Of a stretch of DNA of 64,000 nt, positions 32,123 to 39,935 are shown piece by piece. The number at the start of each line of letters is the position of its first letter. Within the stretch, counting starts at the first letter, position 1. The notes under the pieces were generated by a model. That model searched no databases, was not told where the DNA came from, and saw nothing but the letters and a program-made list of their open reading frames with translations. Source of the DNA: Actinoallomurus liliacearum (GTDB lineage: Bacteria; Actinomycetota; Actinomycetes; Streptosporangiales; Streptosporangiaceae); contig NZ_BAABHJ010000020.1 in the NCBI RefSeq assembly GCF_039542035.1, positions 1 to 64,000 on the forward strand. The letters run 5' to 3'. The position numbers and the translations under genes are program-made.

Positions 32123-32620
32123 CTACCCCACTGCCTTCGGGCGCGGGCAGTAGGAGGGCACCGGCGTCGCCGTCACGGGCCGGTGCGACGGCCGGGCCGT
32201 CGAAGTGGGCGTCGGATGGGGCTTCGACGGGACCGGCGCGGTGCTCGTCGGCCGGGGCTCCGGCCGCGCGGTGCTCGCCGGCCGGGGTTTCACGGAGGCC
32301 GTCGGGTGGGGCTTCGCGGTGCTCGTCGGCCGGGGCTCCGGCCGCGCGGTGTTCGCACACGTCGGCACGGGGCGCGGTACGTCCGTCGGCACGGGCCGGG
32401 GTTCGGTGCTCCGGGTCGGCCGGGGAGAGGGCGTCGCCGGCGCCGGCTGCCGGGATGTCGGGGTGGGGGCGATCCGGGAGGAGTCGGCGACGTTCTTCGC
32501 CCCGTGGCCCGAGCCCCCGGCCAGGGCGGTGCCGCCCGCCCACACGCCCGCCAGCACGGCGACGGCCGCGCCGGTCCCCGCGAGGGTCAAGGTGGTCCGG
32601 CGGCGTCTGCGATCGGTCAT
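32123..32620 (-). CDS. Secreted Pro/Thr-rich low-complexity protein
   Basis: A 165-residue exported protein. A basic start MTDRRRRRTTLTLAGTG precedes a membrane segment (AVAVLAGVWAGGTALAG). The rest is a Pro/Arg/Thr-rich repeat region with units like TARPEPRPTSTA, encoded by partly exact DNA repeats around 32238-32350. It ends in a short tail containing one cysteine. Surface-exposed, perhaps wall-spanning; no domain is recognisable. ATG 32620 lies behind AAGGGA. It precedes the ECF sigma gene by 42 bp on the same strand and may be co-transcribed or a sigma target. Confidence 0.65.
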   Translation of the reverse strand: MTDRRRRRTTLTLAGTGAAVAVLAGVWAGGTALAGGSGHGAKNVADSSRIAPTPTSRQPAPATPSPRPTRSTEPRPVPTDVPRPVPTCANTARPEPRPTSTAKPHPTASVKPRPASTARPEPRPTSTAPVPSKPHPTPTSTARPSHRPVTATPVPSYCPRPKAVG

Positions 32621-32724
32621 GGCAAGATCCCTTCGTTTCCGTACACCCCCATCAACCCCGCTTCCGGGCCGATCGGTTGTCACGGTCTTTGACGGAGTCC
32701 GCGCGACCGGTCAGGCTTGTCCCG

Positions 32725-33459
32725 ATGGAGCCCTCCGACTTCCTCACCCGGCTGTGGGCCGAGAGCGCGCACCTCGCCGCGTTCGCCGCCGACCGCGACC
32801 TCGGCGCGCCCGTCCCCACCTGCCCCGGTATGAACGTCGGCGAGGTCGTCCGGCACCTCGGCAGCGTGCACCGCGCGGTGATCGACTGGGTGCGCGCGCA
32901 GCGCCGGCCCGAGGACTGGGACCGCAGACCGGACGACGGCGACGTGATCCGCTGGTTCCGCGCCGGTGCCGCCGAACTGCACGACGAGCTCGGCCGGCGG
33001 CCTCCGGACGAACCCTGCGACACGTGGTCCCCGGAGGACCGCACCGTCGGCTTCTGGTGGCGGCGGATGGCGCACGAGACCACCGTGCACCGGGTCGACG
33101 TCGAGGCGGCGTACGGCCCGATCGGCCCGGTCGACGCGGAGTTCGCCGCCGACGGCGCCGACGAGGTCCTGTCGCTCTACCTCGTCCAGCGGTTCGGTCG
33201 CGGCGGCCGGGGGCGGCCGGCGGCCGCCCGTACCGTCGGTGTCGCCGCCGGTTCCCGGGTGTGGCGGGTGACCTTCGACGCCGCGTCCGCCGAGGTGACC
33301 GCCGAGCTGCCCGATGACGCGGACGCCGTGGTGATCGGCGATCCGGCCGCCGTCTACCTGTGGCTGTGGGGCCGCCGTGGCGACGACGCCGTCCGCGTGT
33401 GCGGCGACCGCGCGGCGGCGGCGGACCTGCGCGCCGCCCTCGCCGCCGCCACCGGCTGA
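32725..33459 (+). CDS. Maleylpyruvate-isomerase-family (mycothiol-dependent) protein
   Basis: A 244-residue protein of the DinB-like/TIGR03083 group. The N-terminal four-helix domain carries metal-ligand histidines: VGEVVRHLGSVHRAV and, further on, RMAHETTVHRVDVEAAYG, with acidic residue patterns typical of the family. The C-terminal SCP2-like domain (ELPDDADAVVIGDPAAVYLWLWGR) completes it. Family members use mycothiol or act on thiol substrates; the specific reaction is unknown. ATG 32725 has no ribosome-binding site; a TTGACG at about 32690 and AGGCTT near 32713 suggest a leaderless start. Confidence 0.88.
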   Translation: MEPSDFLTRLWAESAHLAAFAADRDLGAPVPTCPGMNVGEVVRHLGSVHRAVIDWVRAQRRPEDWDRRPDDGDVIRWFRAGAAELHDELGRRPPDEPCDTWSPEDRTVGFWWRRMAHETTVHRVDVEAAYGPIGPVDAEFAADGADEVLSLYLVQRFGRGGRGRPAAARTVGVAAGSRVWRVTFDAASAEVTAELPDDADAVVIGDPAAVYLWLWGRRGDDAVRVCGDRAAAADLRAALAAATG

Positions 33460-33491
33460 GGACCTCCCGCCCCGGTATCGGCCGCGCAGGT

Positions 33492-33533
33492 CATTCCCTG
33501 GCGATCCGTTAACGGGCTGCCGCACCGGGAATG
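33492..33533. promoter_or_regulatory. Nested palindromes before the ligase/diiron cluster
   Basis: CATTCCC (33492-33498) and GGGAATG (33527-33533) form an inverted repeat that encloses the perfect 10-bp palindrome CCGTTAACGG (33506-33515). The block ends 9 bp before the start of the carboxylate-amine ligase gene. It is a good operator candidate, with the outer arm overlapping the presumed ribosome-binding region. Confidence 0.55.
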
Positions 33534-33541
33534 GCTTCGGC

Positions 33542-34705
33542 ATGGGGGACGGGCCGGTGTACGGCCTCGACGACGGGGTGACCGTGGGCGTGGAGGAGGA
33601 GTTCCTCCTCGTGGACGCGGAGACGCCGCGGACCGTGCCGCGGGCGGCGGCCGTACTGGCCCGCACCCCGGAGCCCGGCGTCGACCTCACGCCCGGCGGC
33701 GGGCTGTACGGCGAGCTGCTCACCGCCCAGGTCGAGGCCGCGACCGGAACCTGCACCACGCTGGACGCCCTGCGTGGCCAGCTGTGCGACGGCCGGCGCC
33801 GGCTCGCCGCCGCGGCGGACGCCGAGGGCGCGCGGTTGATCTCCTCGGGGACCGCGGTGCTGCCCGGGGACGCCATCCCCGTGGCCCCCGGTGAGCGGTT
33901 CGCGAAGATCGCCGACCGGTACGCCGGCGTGGTGGCGGACTACCAGGCGTGCGGCTGCCACGTGCACACCGGCGTGGCCGACCGGGAGACGGCGGTCGCG
34001 GTGGTCAACCACCTGCGGCCCTGGCTGCCGACGCTGGTGGCGCTGGCGGGGAACTCACCGTTCGACCACGGCCGGGACTCGGGGTACCAGAGCTGGCGGA
34101 TGCTCGATCAGGCACGCTTCCCCGGCTCCGGGGTGCCGCCGTGGTTCCCCTCGGCCCCCGCCTACGACCGTCAGGTGGCCCGGCTGGTCGAGGCCGGCGC
34201 GCTCATCGACGAGCGCATGTCCTTCTGGCTCGCCCGGCCGTCGCCACGGCTGCCGACCGTCGAGGTCCGGGCCGGAGACGCCGCCGCCACCGTCGACGAG
34301 GCGGTGCTGCAGGCGGCCCTCGTACGCGCCCTGATCCGTACGGCCCTGTCCGACCTGCGGCGGGGCCGGGAGGCGCCCGCCGTCGACGACCAGCTCTGCG
34401 CGGCCGCGACGTGGTCGGCGGCCCGGTACGGCCTCGACGGTCCCGGGGTGCATCCGGTCGAGGAGCGCGCGGTACCGGCGACGCGGCTGCTCCGGGAGAT
34501 GCTCGACCGGGTCCGCCCGGCGCTCGAGGCGTCGGGCGACCTGGCCCGCGTACGCGCCGTCCTCGCCTGGCTGGCGCGGCACGGCTCCGGTGCCCTGCGC
34601 CAGCGCGCCGCCGCCGCGTACGGCCTGGGCGCGGTGGTGGACGTGCTCGCCGAGCAGACGGCCGGCCCCTGCCGAGAGGACGAGGACGTGACGGAGTTCC
34701 TATGA
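33542..34705 (+). CDS. Carboxylate-amine ligase of the GCS2 family
   Basis: A 387-residue enzyme of the glutamate-cysteine ligase type 2 (YbdK/EgtA-like) fold. The ATP/Mg-binding start is DDGVTVGVEEEFLLVD; QVEAATGTC and YQACGCHVHTGVADRETAV are the other conserved blocks, along with ALAGNSPF and SPRLPTVEVRAGDAAATVDEAV. Such enzymes join an amino-acid side-chain or alpha carboxylate to an amine using ATP. Because mycothiol producers do not need glutathione, a specialised substrate is likely. Its stop overlaps a 69-bp start cassette leading into a diiron-oxygenase-like gene. The catalytic partner amine is unknown. Confidence 0.88.
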   Translation: MGDGPVYGLDDGVTVGVEEEFLLVDAETPRTVPRAAAVLARTPEPGVDLTPGGGLYGELLTAQVEAATGTCTTLDALRGQLCDGRRRLAAAADAEGARLISSGTAVLPGDAIPVAPGERFAKIADRYAGVVADYQACGCHVHTGVADRETAVAVVNHLRPWLPTLVALAGNSPFDHGRDSGYQSWRMLDQARFPGSGVPPWFPSAPAYDRQVARLVEAGALIDERMSFWLARPSPRLPTVEVRAGDAAATVDEAVLQAALVRALIRTALSDLRRGREAPAVDDQLCAAATWSAARYGLDGPGVHPVEERAVPATRLLREMLDRVRPALEASGDLARVRAVLAWLARHGSGALRQRAAAAYGLGAVVDVLAEQTAGPCREDEDVTEFL

Positions 34706-34770
34706 CCGAGCGAAGCGAGGGAATCGGGAAGCACAGCCACCTTGGTCATGGGGCCGGCGAAGGAGGTCCC
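34702..34770 (+). repeat. Start-codon cassette, 69 bp
   Basis: The unit begins ATGACCGAGCGAAGCGAGGG and ends GGCGAAGGAGGTCCC directly before ATG 34771. Its ends match the 68-bp units at 53926-54061: 23 of the first 24 bases and the ribosome-binding end are shared while the middle is different. At 69 bp it stays in frame with the diiron gene, so translation could start at 34702 (adding 23 residues, overlapping the ligase stop as ATGA) or at 34771 behind AAGGAGG. Confidence 0.75.
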
Positions 34771-35757
34771 ATGACCCTGGACGCCACGCTGCCCGAGCCG
34801 CGCGGGCCCCTGTCGGAGACCGTGACGGTCGCGCTGGCCGGCGGCCCGCCGCCGGCGGCGTCGCCGGAGGTGGTCCGTGCCGCCGAGCCCTTCGGCGAGG
34901 ATCTGCACCTGGCGCTGTACGTCTGCTACGAGCTGCACTATCGCGGGTTCGACCGGGTGGACCCGCGCTGGGAGTGGGATCCGGAGCTGCTGCGGCTGCG
35001 GCGGCGGCTGGAGGACCGCTTCCTGCCGGCCCTGCGCGCGGTGTGCCCCGGCGGGACGGACACGGGGACCGCGCTGGGCGGGCTGCTCGTCGAGGACCCC
35101 GACGCCTACGGCGTCTCGCACCACCTACTCGACGCGGGACGGTGGTGGGAGATGCGCGAGTACCTGGCGCATCGCTCGATCTACCACCTGAAGGAGGCCG
35201 ACCCGCACGCGTGGGTGATCCCGCGGCTGCGGGGCGAGAGCAAGGCGGCGCTGGTCGCCGTCGAGTTCGACGAGTTCGGCGGCGGGCGGGGCGAGCGGAT
35301 GCACGCCAAGCTGTTCGCGGACCTCCTGGACGCCGCCGGGCTGGACTCCCGGTACGGCCGCTATCTGGAGCACGCGCCCGCCCAGACGCTGGCCACCGTG
35401 AACCTCATGTCGCTGTTCGGCCTGCACCGGGCGTTGCGCGGGGCCCTCGTCGGGCACTTCGCCGCCGCGGAGATCACCACCCCGCCGAACGCGGACCGGA
35501 TGGCGCGGGCCCTGACCCGCCTGGGCGCGGGGCCGGAGTGCACGCGGTTCTTCACCGAGCACATCGAGGCCGACGCCGTACACGAGCAGATCATGCGCCG
35601 GGACGTGATCGGCGACCTGCTGGCCCGGGAGCCGGAGCTGGCGGCCGACGTCGTGCTCGGGATCCAGGCCACCGCGTATCTCGAGGACCGGCTCGGCGCT
35701 CACCTGCTGGAGTGCTGGCGATCAGGCCGTACCTCCCTGCGGCGTCCGCTCCCCTGA
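34771..35757 (+). CDS. Iron-containing redox enzyme, haem-oxygenase-like diiron fold
   Basis: A 328-residue protein of the haem-oxygenase-like diiron oxidase (HDO) group. The helical core shows metal-ligand motifs: LYVCYELHYRGFD, FDEFGGGRGERMHAKLF and FTEHIEADAVHEQI, giving the Glu/His/Asp set expected for two irons. The N-terminal 50 residues are less conserved. HDO enzymes (UndA, BesC, SznF and FlcE types) oxidise or fragment amino-acid-derived substrates. With the adjacent ligase, CDGSH protein and methyltransferase this suggests a small-molecule pathway. ATG 34771 behind AAGGAGG is preferred. The last 36 bp overlap the convergent CDGSH gene. Confidence 0.87.
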   Translation: MTLDATLPEPRGPLSETVTVALAGGPPPAASPEVVRAAEPFGEDLHLALYVCYELHYRGFDRVDPRWEWDPELLRLRRRLEDRFLPALRAVCPGGTDTGTALGGLLVEDPDAYGVSHHLLDAGRWWEMREYLAHRSIYHLKEADPHAWVIPRLRGESKAALVAVEFDEFGGGRGERMHAKLFADLLDAAGLDSRYGRYLEHAPAQTLATVNLMSLFGLHRALRGALVGHFAAAEITTPPNADRMARALTRLGAGPECTRFFTEHIEADAVHEQIMRRDVIGDLLAREPELAADVVLGIQATAYLEDRLGAHLLECWRSGRTSLRRPLP

Positions 35758-35979
35758 TCCCCGCTGCCTCCGGCGATGGCTGGTGTCGCACAGCGGGTAC
35801 CGGTGGCTGCGCCGGCACGCGCACACGGCGACCACGAAACGATCGCAGTACAACGTCGTGCCCTCGTCGGTGACCAGCTCCACCGGCCCCTCGACGAGGA
35901 CCGGGCCGCCGGGCACGACGACCACACGACGCGGCTCCCGGCCGGGCCACCCGTCCGGACGTTCAGCTCTGATCGGCAC
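35722..35979 (-). CDS. CDGSH-type iron-sulfur protein
   Basis: An 85-residue protein with a single CDGSH-type motif: CACRRSHRYPLCDTSH, in which the three Cys and one His ligate a 2Fe-2S cluster (here CDTSH replaces CDGSH). An N-terminal beta-rich segment (VVVVPGGPVLVEGPVELVTDEGTTLYCDRFVVAVC) is typical. It is likely an electron donor or Fe-S carrier for the convergent diiron enzyme. Its 3' end overlaps that gene by 36 bp, and its 5' end overlaps the methyltransferase gene by 17 bp. Confidence 0.9.
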   Translation of the reverse strand: MPIRAERPDGWPGREPRRVVVVPGGPVLVEGPVELVTDEGTTLYCDRFVVAVCACRRSHRYPLCDTSHRRRQRGSGERTPQGGTA

Positions 35980-36607
35980 GGACCACCACCAGTTCCTCGT
36001 GTCGCTGACCCGGGCGGATCAGCCCCTGTTCCTCCAGGAACGCCGCCCGCGACCGCATCACCGGCCCGAACGGCTGCCTCCACCGCGCGACGACCGACGC
36101 CTTCAGCCCGCCGCCGCGCAGCGAGTTCAGCGTCGTCTCCACCCCGCACAGCACCGACTGGACCATCAACAGCGTTCCCCCGACGGCCAGCGTTCCCGGC
36201 GCGCGGGCGCAGATCCGATCGATCACCGACCGGCCCCGCCGGCCCGCGTCGCAGGCCCGGCCGCGAACGCCGCGCGGCGCGCCCGCACTCGGCACGTACG
36301 GCGGGTTGGCCACGATGACGTCGAACACCTCATCCGCGATCGGCTCGAACAGATCACCCCGGAGCACCCGCACCGGCACCCGCCGCAGCCGGGCGTTCAT
36401 CCACGCCGTCAGGACCGCGCGGCCCTCGACGTCCACCGCCGTCACCGCTTCGGCGCCGGCGTAGGCGGCGACGATCGCCAGCGCACCGGTCCCGGTGCAC
36501 AGGTCGAGCACCCGGGAGCCCTGCAGCCCGCCGCAGCACAGCTCTCTGGCCAGCAGGAACGTGTCGCTTTGCGGCCGGTATACCCCGAGGGGCCGGAACA
36601 TCCACAT
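35963..36607 (-). CDS. HemK2-like class I methyltransferase
   Basis: A 214-residue SAM-dependent methyltransferase. Motif I is SRVLDLCTGTGALAIVAAYAG, motif II VTAVDVE, and the catalytic NPPY box, VIVANPPYVPSAG, is that of N-methyltransferases acting on glutamine or adenine nitrogen. The compact size and N-terminus (VYRPQSDTFLLAREL) resemble HemK2/MTQ2 proteins rather than the release-factor enzyme PrmC. With the CDGSH, diiron and ligase genes it may modify a peptide or amino-acid intermediate. Its start at ATG 36607 has no clear ribosome-binding site. Confidence 0.85.
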   Translation of the reverse strand: MWMFRPLGVYRPQSDTFLLARELCCGGLQGSRVLDLCTGTGALAIVAAYAGAEAVTAVDVEGRAVLTAWMNARLRRVPVRVLRGDLFEPIADEVFDVIVANPPYVPSAGAPRGVRGRACDAGRRGRSVIDRICARAPGTLAVGGTLLMVQSVLCGVETTLNSLRGGGLKASVVARWRQPFGPVMRSRAAFLEEQGLIRPGQRHEELVVVRADQS

Positions 36608-37114
36608 CGTGGTCGCCTATCCGGTTGATCGACGTCTCGGGCCGCCCGTCTCCGGCCCCATCGCCGGCGCGGCAGGCGATCCACGCGAGAGATCGAGTGG
36701 GCACTCTCCCCGGCTGCCCCGCCCAGATCCTCTTCCCGCAGCGGGCCGTGGTCCGGTCGGCGGTGGCGGGCGCCCGACTGGAAGCGGGATTCGTCCATGT
36801 GGCACAGGCCCTCTTCGCCGCCGGCACGCAACCGCCGGCGCCCCGTTCGCGAGCCTTATGCAGCTTTGTTCCCCCTACGGCGCCCCGCCTCACCTGCGCC
36901 CCGCTACCGGCAGCACCCGAAAGGCTCGAACAACGAGACGACCCCACGACGATCCGCCCCGAATGCCGACGTTTCGGCAAGCTGCCATCAACGCCTCACC
37001 GAGCCAAAGACTCGGAGAACGAGACGACCCCCGAGGCGGAGGGCGAGGCGCTGGTCACGAGCGTCGTGGAGCACGTGCTGCCGCCCGATGAGGGGGCCGC
37101 GAGCCGGTGAGCCC
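36608..37114. other. 507-bp region without a recognisable gene
   Basis: Between the HemK2-like start and the rdgB stop. Third-position bias is erratic. Two similar segments, AAAGGCTCGAACAACGAGAC at 36920 and AAAGACTCGGAGAACGAGAC at 37006, encode K-G/D-S-N/E-NETTP but in different frames, so the region may be a decayed gene with a duplication. The last 90 bp on the plus strand (ending TGA 37110) have strong G/C third positions in one frame, EGEALVTSVVEHVLPPDEG, without a clear start. No RNA gene or terminator recognised. Confidence 0.5.
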
Positions 37115-37711
37115 TCAGCCCGCGTGGGCGACCCGTGCGCGGATGCGGTCCGCGAGGGCGGTGAACGCCTTGCCGCGGTGGCTGATGGCGTCCTTCTCCT
37201 CGGGGCCCAGCTCGGACGTCGTACGGGTGTCACCCTCGGGGACGAAGATCGGGTCGTAGCCGAAGCCGTTCGTGCCGCGCGGCGCGTCGATGACGACGCC
37301 GTCCATGTGGCCCTCGACGGTGTCCTCCTCGCCGGACGGCCAGGCGATGGCCGCCGCGCACACGAACCGGGCGCCCCGGTGCTCGGGTGCGACGTCGGAC
37401 AGCTGTCCGAGAAGCAGGTCGAGGTTGGCCTGGTCGTCACCGTGCCGGCCCGCCCAGCGGGCGGAGAAGATCCCGGGCATGCCGTTCATGGCGTCGACGC
37501 ACAGCCCGGAGTCGTCCGCGACGGCGGGCAGCCCGGTGTGCGCCGCGATCGCGCGGGCCTTGAGCAGGGCGTTGCCCACGAACGTCAGCTCGGTCTCGGG
37601 GACCTCCGGCGCGTCCGGGAACTCCTCGAGGCCGACGACGTCGATGTCCTCGAGGATCCGGCGCAGCTCGGCGACCTTCCCCTGGTTGCGGGTGGCGAGC
37701 ACGACCTTCAT
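37115..37711 (-). CDS. rdgB: XTP/dITP (non-canonical purine NTP) pyrophosphatase
   Basis: A 198-residue Ham1-family enzyme that hydrolyses dITP and XTP to monophosphates, keeping deaminated purines out of DNA. The start KVVLATRNQGKVAELRRIL, the metal-site ALPAVADDSGLCVDAMNGMPG(I)FSARW block and the C-terminal GFGYDPIFVPEG...SHRGKAF are all intact. Its ATG overlaps the rph stop (TCATGA), the usual actinobacterial rph-rdgB pair. Confidence 0.97.
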   Translation of the reverse strand: MKVVLATRNQGKVAELRRILEDIDVVGLEEFPDAPEVPETELTFVGNALLKARAIAAHTGLPAVADDSGLCVDAMNGMPGIFSARWAGRHGDDQANLDLLLGQLSDVAPEHRGARFVCAAAIAWPSGEEDTVEGHMDGVVIDAPRGTNGFGYDPIFVPEGDTRTTSELGPEEKDAISHRGKAFTALADRIRARVAHAG

Positions 37712-38427
37712 GACCCGAGTGCCTCCTGCTGGATGCGGGTGAGCTCGGCGCAACCGCCGGCCGCGAGGTCGACGAGGGCGTCGAGCTCGGCACGGTCGAA
37801 CGGCTGGCCCTCGGCGGTGCCCTGCACCTCGACGAAGCGGCCGTCGCCGGTGCAGACGACGTTCATGTCGGTCTCGGCGGCGACGTCCTCCTCGTAACAC
37901 AGGTCGAGGCGGGGCTCGCCGTCGATGACGCCCACGCTGACCGCCGCGACGGAGCCGACGAGCGGGCTGGACCTGACCAGCTTGCGCTCGCGCATCCAGG
38001 CGACCGCGTCGGCGAGGGCGACGTACGCGCCGGTGATCGCGGCGGTACGAGTGCCGCCGTCGGCCTCGAGCACGTCGCAGTCGAGGATGATGGTGTTCTC
38101 CCCGAGCGCCTTGTAGTCGACGCAGGCCCGCAGCGAGCGGCCGACGAGACGCGAGATCTCGTGCGTGCGGCCACCGATCTTGCCCTTGACCGACTCGCGG
38201 TCGTTTCGGGTGTTGGTCGCGCGCGGCAGCATGGCGTACTCCGCCGTCACCCAGCCGAGCCCCGAGTCACGGCGCCAGCGCGGCACACCGGTCTGGACGG
38301 ACGCGGCGCACAGCACCCGCGTGCGGCCGAACTCCACCAGCACGGAGCCCTCGGCGTGAGAGAGCCAGCCACGCTGGATGCGGACGGGACGTAGCTGGTC
38401 GGCTGACCGACCGTCGGGGCGAGCCAT
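37708..38427 (-). CDS. rph: Ribonuclease PH
   Basis: A 239-residue phosphorolytic 3'-5' exoribonuclease that trims tRNA 3' ends. Family blocks are MARPDGRSADQLRPVRIQRG, HAEGSVLVEFGRTRVLCAASV, PRWRRDSGLGWVTAEYAMLPRAT and DCDVLEADGGTRTAAITGAYVAL. Length is standard. It is the first gene of the rph-rdgB unit. An MBL-fold hydrolase gene ends 141 bp upstream on the same strand, possibly in the same transcript. Confidence 0.97.
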   Translation of the reverse strand: MARPDGRSADQLRPVRIQRGWLSHAEGSVLVEFGRTRVLCAASVQTGVPRWRRDSGLGWVTAEYAMLPRATNTRNDRESVKGKIGGRTHEISRLVGRSLRACVDYKALGENTIILDCDVLEADGGTRTAAITGAYVALADAVAWMRERKLVRSSPLVGSVAAVSVGVIDGEPRLDLCYEEDVAAETDMNVVCTGDGRFVEVQGTAEGQPFDRAELDALVDLAAGGCAELTRIQQEALGS

Positions 38428-38568
38428 GGGCCCAACCCTATCCAGACCCTGGAGGGCACCGACGCCTCGACGGCGGGTACGAGGGACGTTGCCCGCGGAC
38501 CGAAGTACCGGCCGCGCACGTCACAACTCGTACGCGCCGCGCAAGTCGCAGTTCGTACGCGCCGCGGG

Positions 38569-39318
38569 TCACAGGTCGTAGACGGCGCCTTGGCGGGCCA
38601 GCTCGATCTCGCCGCGGAATCCGCCCGCGCCGGCCTCGGCCAGGACGGTGGCCGGATCGTTCCAGGGCACCAGGTGGGTGAGGACCAGTCGTCCGACGCC
38701 GGCGCGTGCCGCGTGTTCCGCCGCCTGCCTGCCGGTCAGGTGCCCTTGCGTCGGGTCCTGCCGTCCTTCGAGGAAGGAGGCCTCGGCGAGCAGGAGGTCG
38801 GCGCCCTCCGCGAGCGTCACGAGCGCGTCGGACTCCCCCGTGTCGCCGGAGTAGGCCATCGCCCTCCCCTGGTGCTCCAGCCGGAAGCCGTACGCCTCGA
38901 CGGGGTGGTTCACGCGCGCGGCCGTCACGGTGAAGGGTCCGACCTGCAGCGTCCCGGGACGCAGGGGGCGGAAGTCGAACACCTCGCGCATCCCGGGATC
39001 GAGCGGAAGGTCGTACGCGCGGGCCATCCGTTCGGCGGTGCCCGCGGGCCCGTAAACGTCGATGCGCGGTTGAGGACCCCCGGCGACGTATTTGCGGGCG
39101 ACATAGTAGCCGCACAGGTCGAGACAATGGTCGGCGTGCAGATGTGAGAGCAGGATCGCATCGATCGCATAAAGGTCGATCTGGCGTTGCAAGGCTCCCA
39201 GAGCGCCGTTCCCGAGGTCCAGCAGCAGCGCGAAGCCGTCCGCTTCGACCAGGTAGCACGACGCGGGACTCGTCGGCCCGGGAAAACTGCCCGAACAACC
39301 GACCACGGTGATCCGCAA
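38569..39318 (-). CDS. MBL-fold metal-dependent hydrolase (RNase Z-like), copy 1
   Basis: A 249-residue metallo-beta-lactamase-fold protein. The zinc motif is LLSHLHADHCLD; other ligands are in RVNHPVEAYGFR, YSGDTGESDALV and LVLTHLVPWNDP. It begins LRITVVGCSGSFPGPTSPASCYLVEADGF. TTG 39318 behind GAGAGGG matches the start of its paralogue at 40688; GTG 39351 is possible. The group is related to RNase Z but lacks its exosite; substrates are unknown. It is roughly 60% alike by eye to the copy 600 bp away, with a CYTH gene in between. Confidence 0.88.
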   Translation of the reverse strand: MRITVVGCSGSFPGPTSPASCYLVEADGFALLLDLGNGALGALQRQIDLYAIDAILLSHLHADHCLDLCGYYVARKYVAGGPQPRIDVYGPAGTAERMARAYDLPLDPGMREVFDFRPLRPGTLQVGPFTVTAARVNHPVEAYGFRLEHQGRAMAYSGDTGESDALVTLAEGADLLLAEASFLEGRQDPTQGHLTGRQAAEHAARAGVGRLVLTHLVPWNDPATVLAEAGAGGFRGEIELARQGAVYDL

Positions 39319-39408
39319 GTATCGCCCTCTCGTCAGGCCGTCGTCCACCACGTCGTCATCGAGCTTAGCCTGGACCCTCCGCCCACGCGATCAGACACAG
39401 GAGTGCCG

Positions 39409-39897
39409 ATGCCCATCGAGATCGAGCGTAAGTTCCTCCTCGCAGCCGCGCCCGATTGGAACCATCCCCTTCTGCGCTCCGCCACGGTAATAGGTTTCGA
39501 ACAGATCTACCTCAAGGCGGACGGCGCCGAAGAAGAGAGAATCCGGCGGAGCCGGCGCGATGGAGTCGACAGCTACCATTACGCCCATCTCCGCCCGTTG
39601 AGCAAGGGCACCCGCGAGGTGATCGAGAAAGAGATCGACGCCCGCGAATACGAGCGACTGCGCCTCCAACGCGACCCCGCACGGCAGATCATCGTCAAGG
39701 ATCGCCACTGCTTCACCTGGCAGGGGCGATCCTTCGAGCTCGACGACATCCAGCAACCCGTGACCAGGAGATGCCTCCTCCTGGAGGTCGAGCTCGATCG
39801 GCTCGCCGAGGAGGTGCCCCTCCCGGACTTCCTCCGCTACGAGCGGGAGGTCACCGGAGAGACCCCATACTCGAACGCGACGATAGCCCTCGGCTGA
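39409..39897 (+). CDS. CYTH-domain triphosphate tunnel enzyme
   Basis: A 162-residue CYTH protein: MPIEIERKFLL carries the EXEXK signature near its start, and the tunnel residues follow in RIRRSRRDGVDSYHYAHLRPLSKGTREVIEKEIDAREYERL and LLEVELD. Such enzymes hydrolyse triphosphates such as tripolyphosphate or thiamine triphosphate, or act as class IV adenylate cyclases; short stand-alone forms are mostly phosphatases. ATG 39409 follows ACAGGAG at a 5-bp spacing. A -10-like TAGCCT lies at 39365-39370. It is divergent from MBL copy 1 and convergent with MBL copy 2. Confidence 0.9.
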   Translation: MPIEIERKFLLAAAPDWNHPLLRSATVIGFEQIYLKADGAEEERIRRSRRDGVDSYHYAHLRPLSKGTREVIEKEIDAREYERLRLQRDPARQIIVKDRHCFTWQGRSFELDDIQQPVTRRCLLLEVELDRLAEEVPLPDFLRYEREVTGETPYSNATIALG

Positions 39898-39935
39898 ACG
39901 GGAACGCCGCAGCCGGGTACCGCGTCCGTTCGTTC

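Noticed and set aside
36625..37110. 161-codon plus-strand ORF in the gap before rdgB
   Set aside because: Only its last 30 codons look coding; the start has no signal and the middle has mixed codon use. Described as an unexplained region instead.
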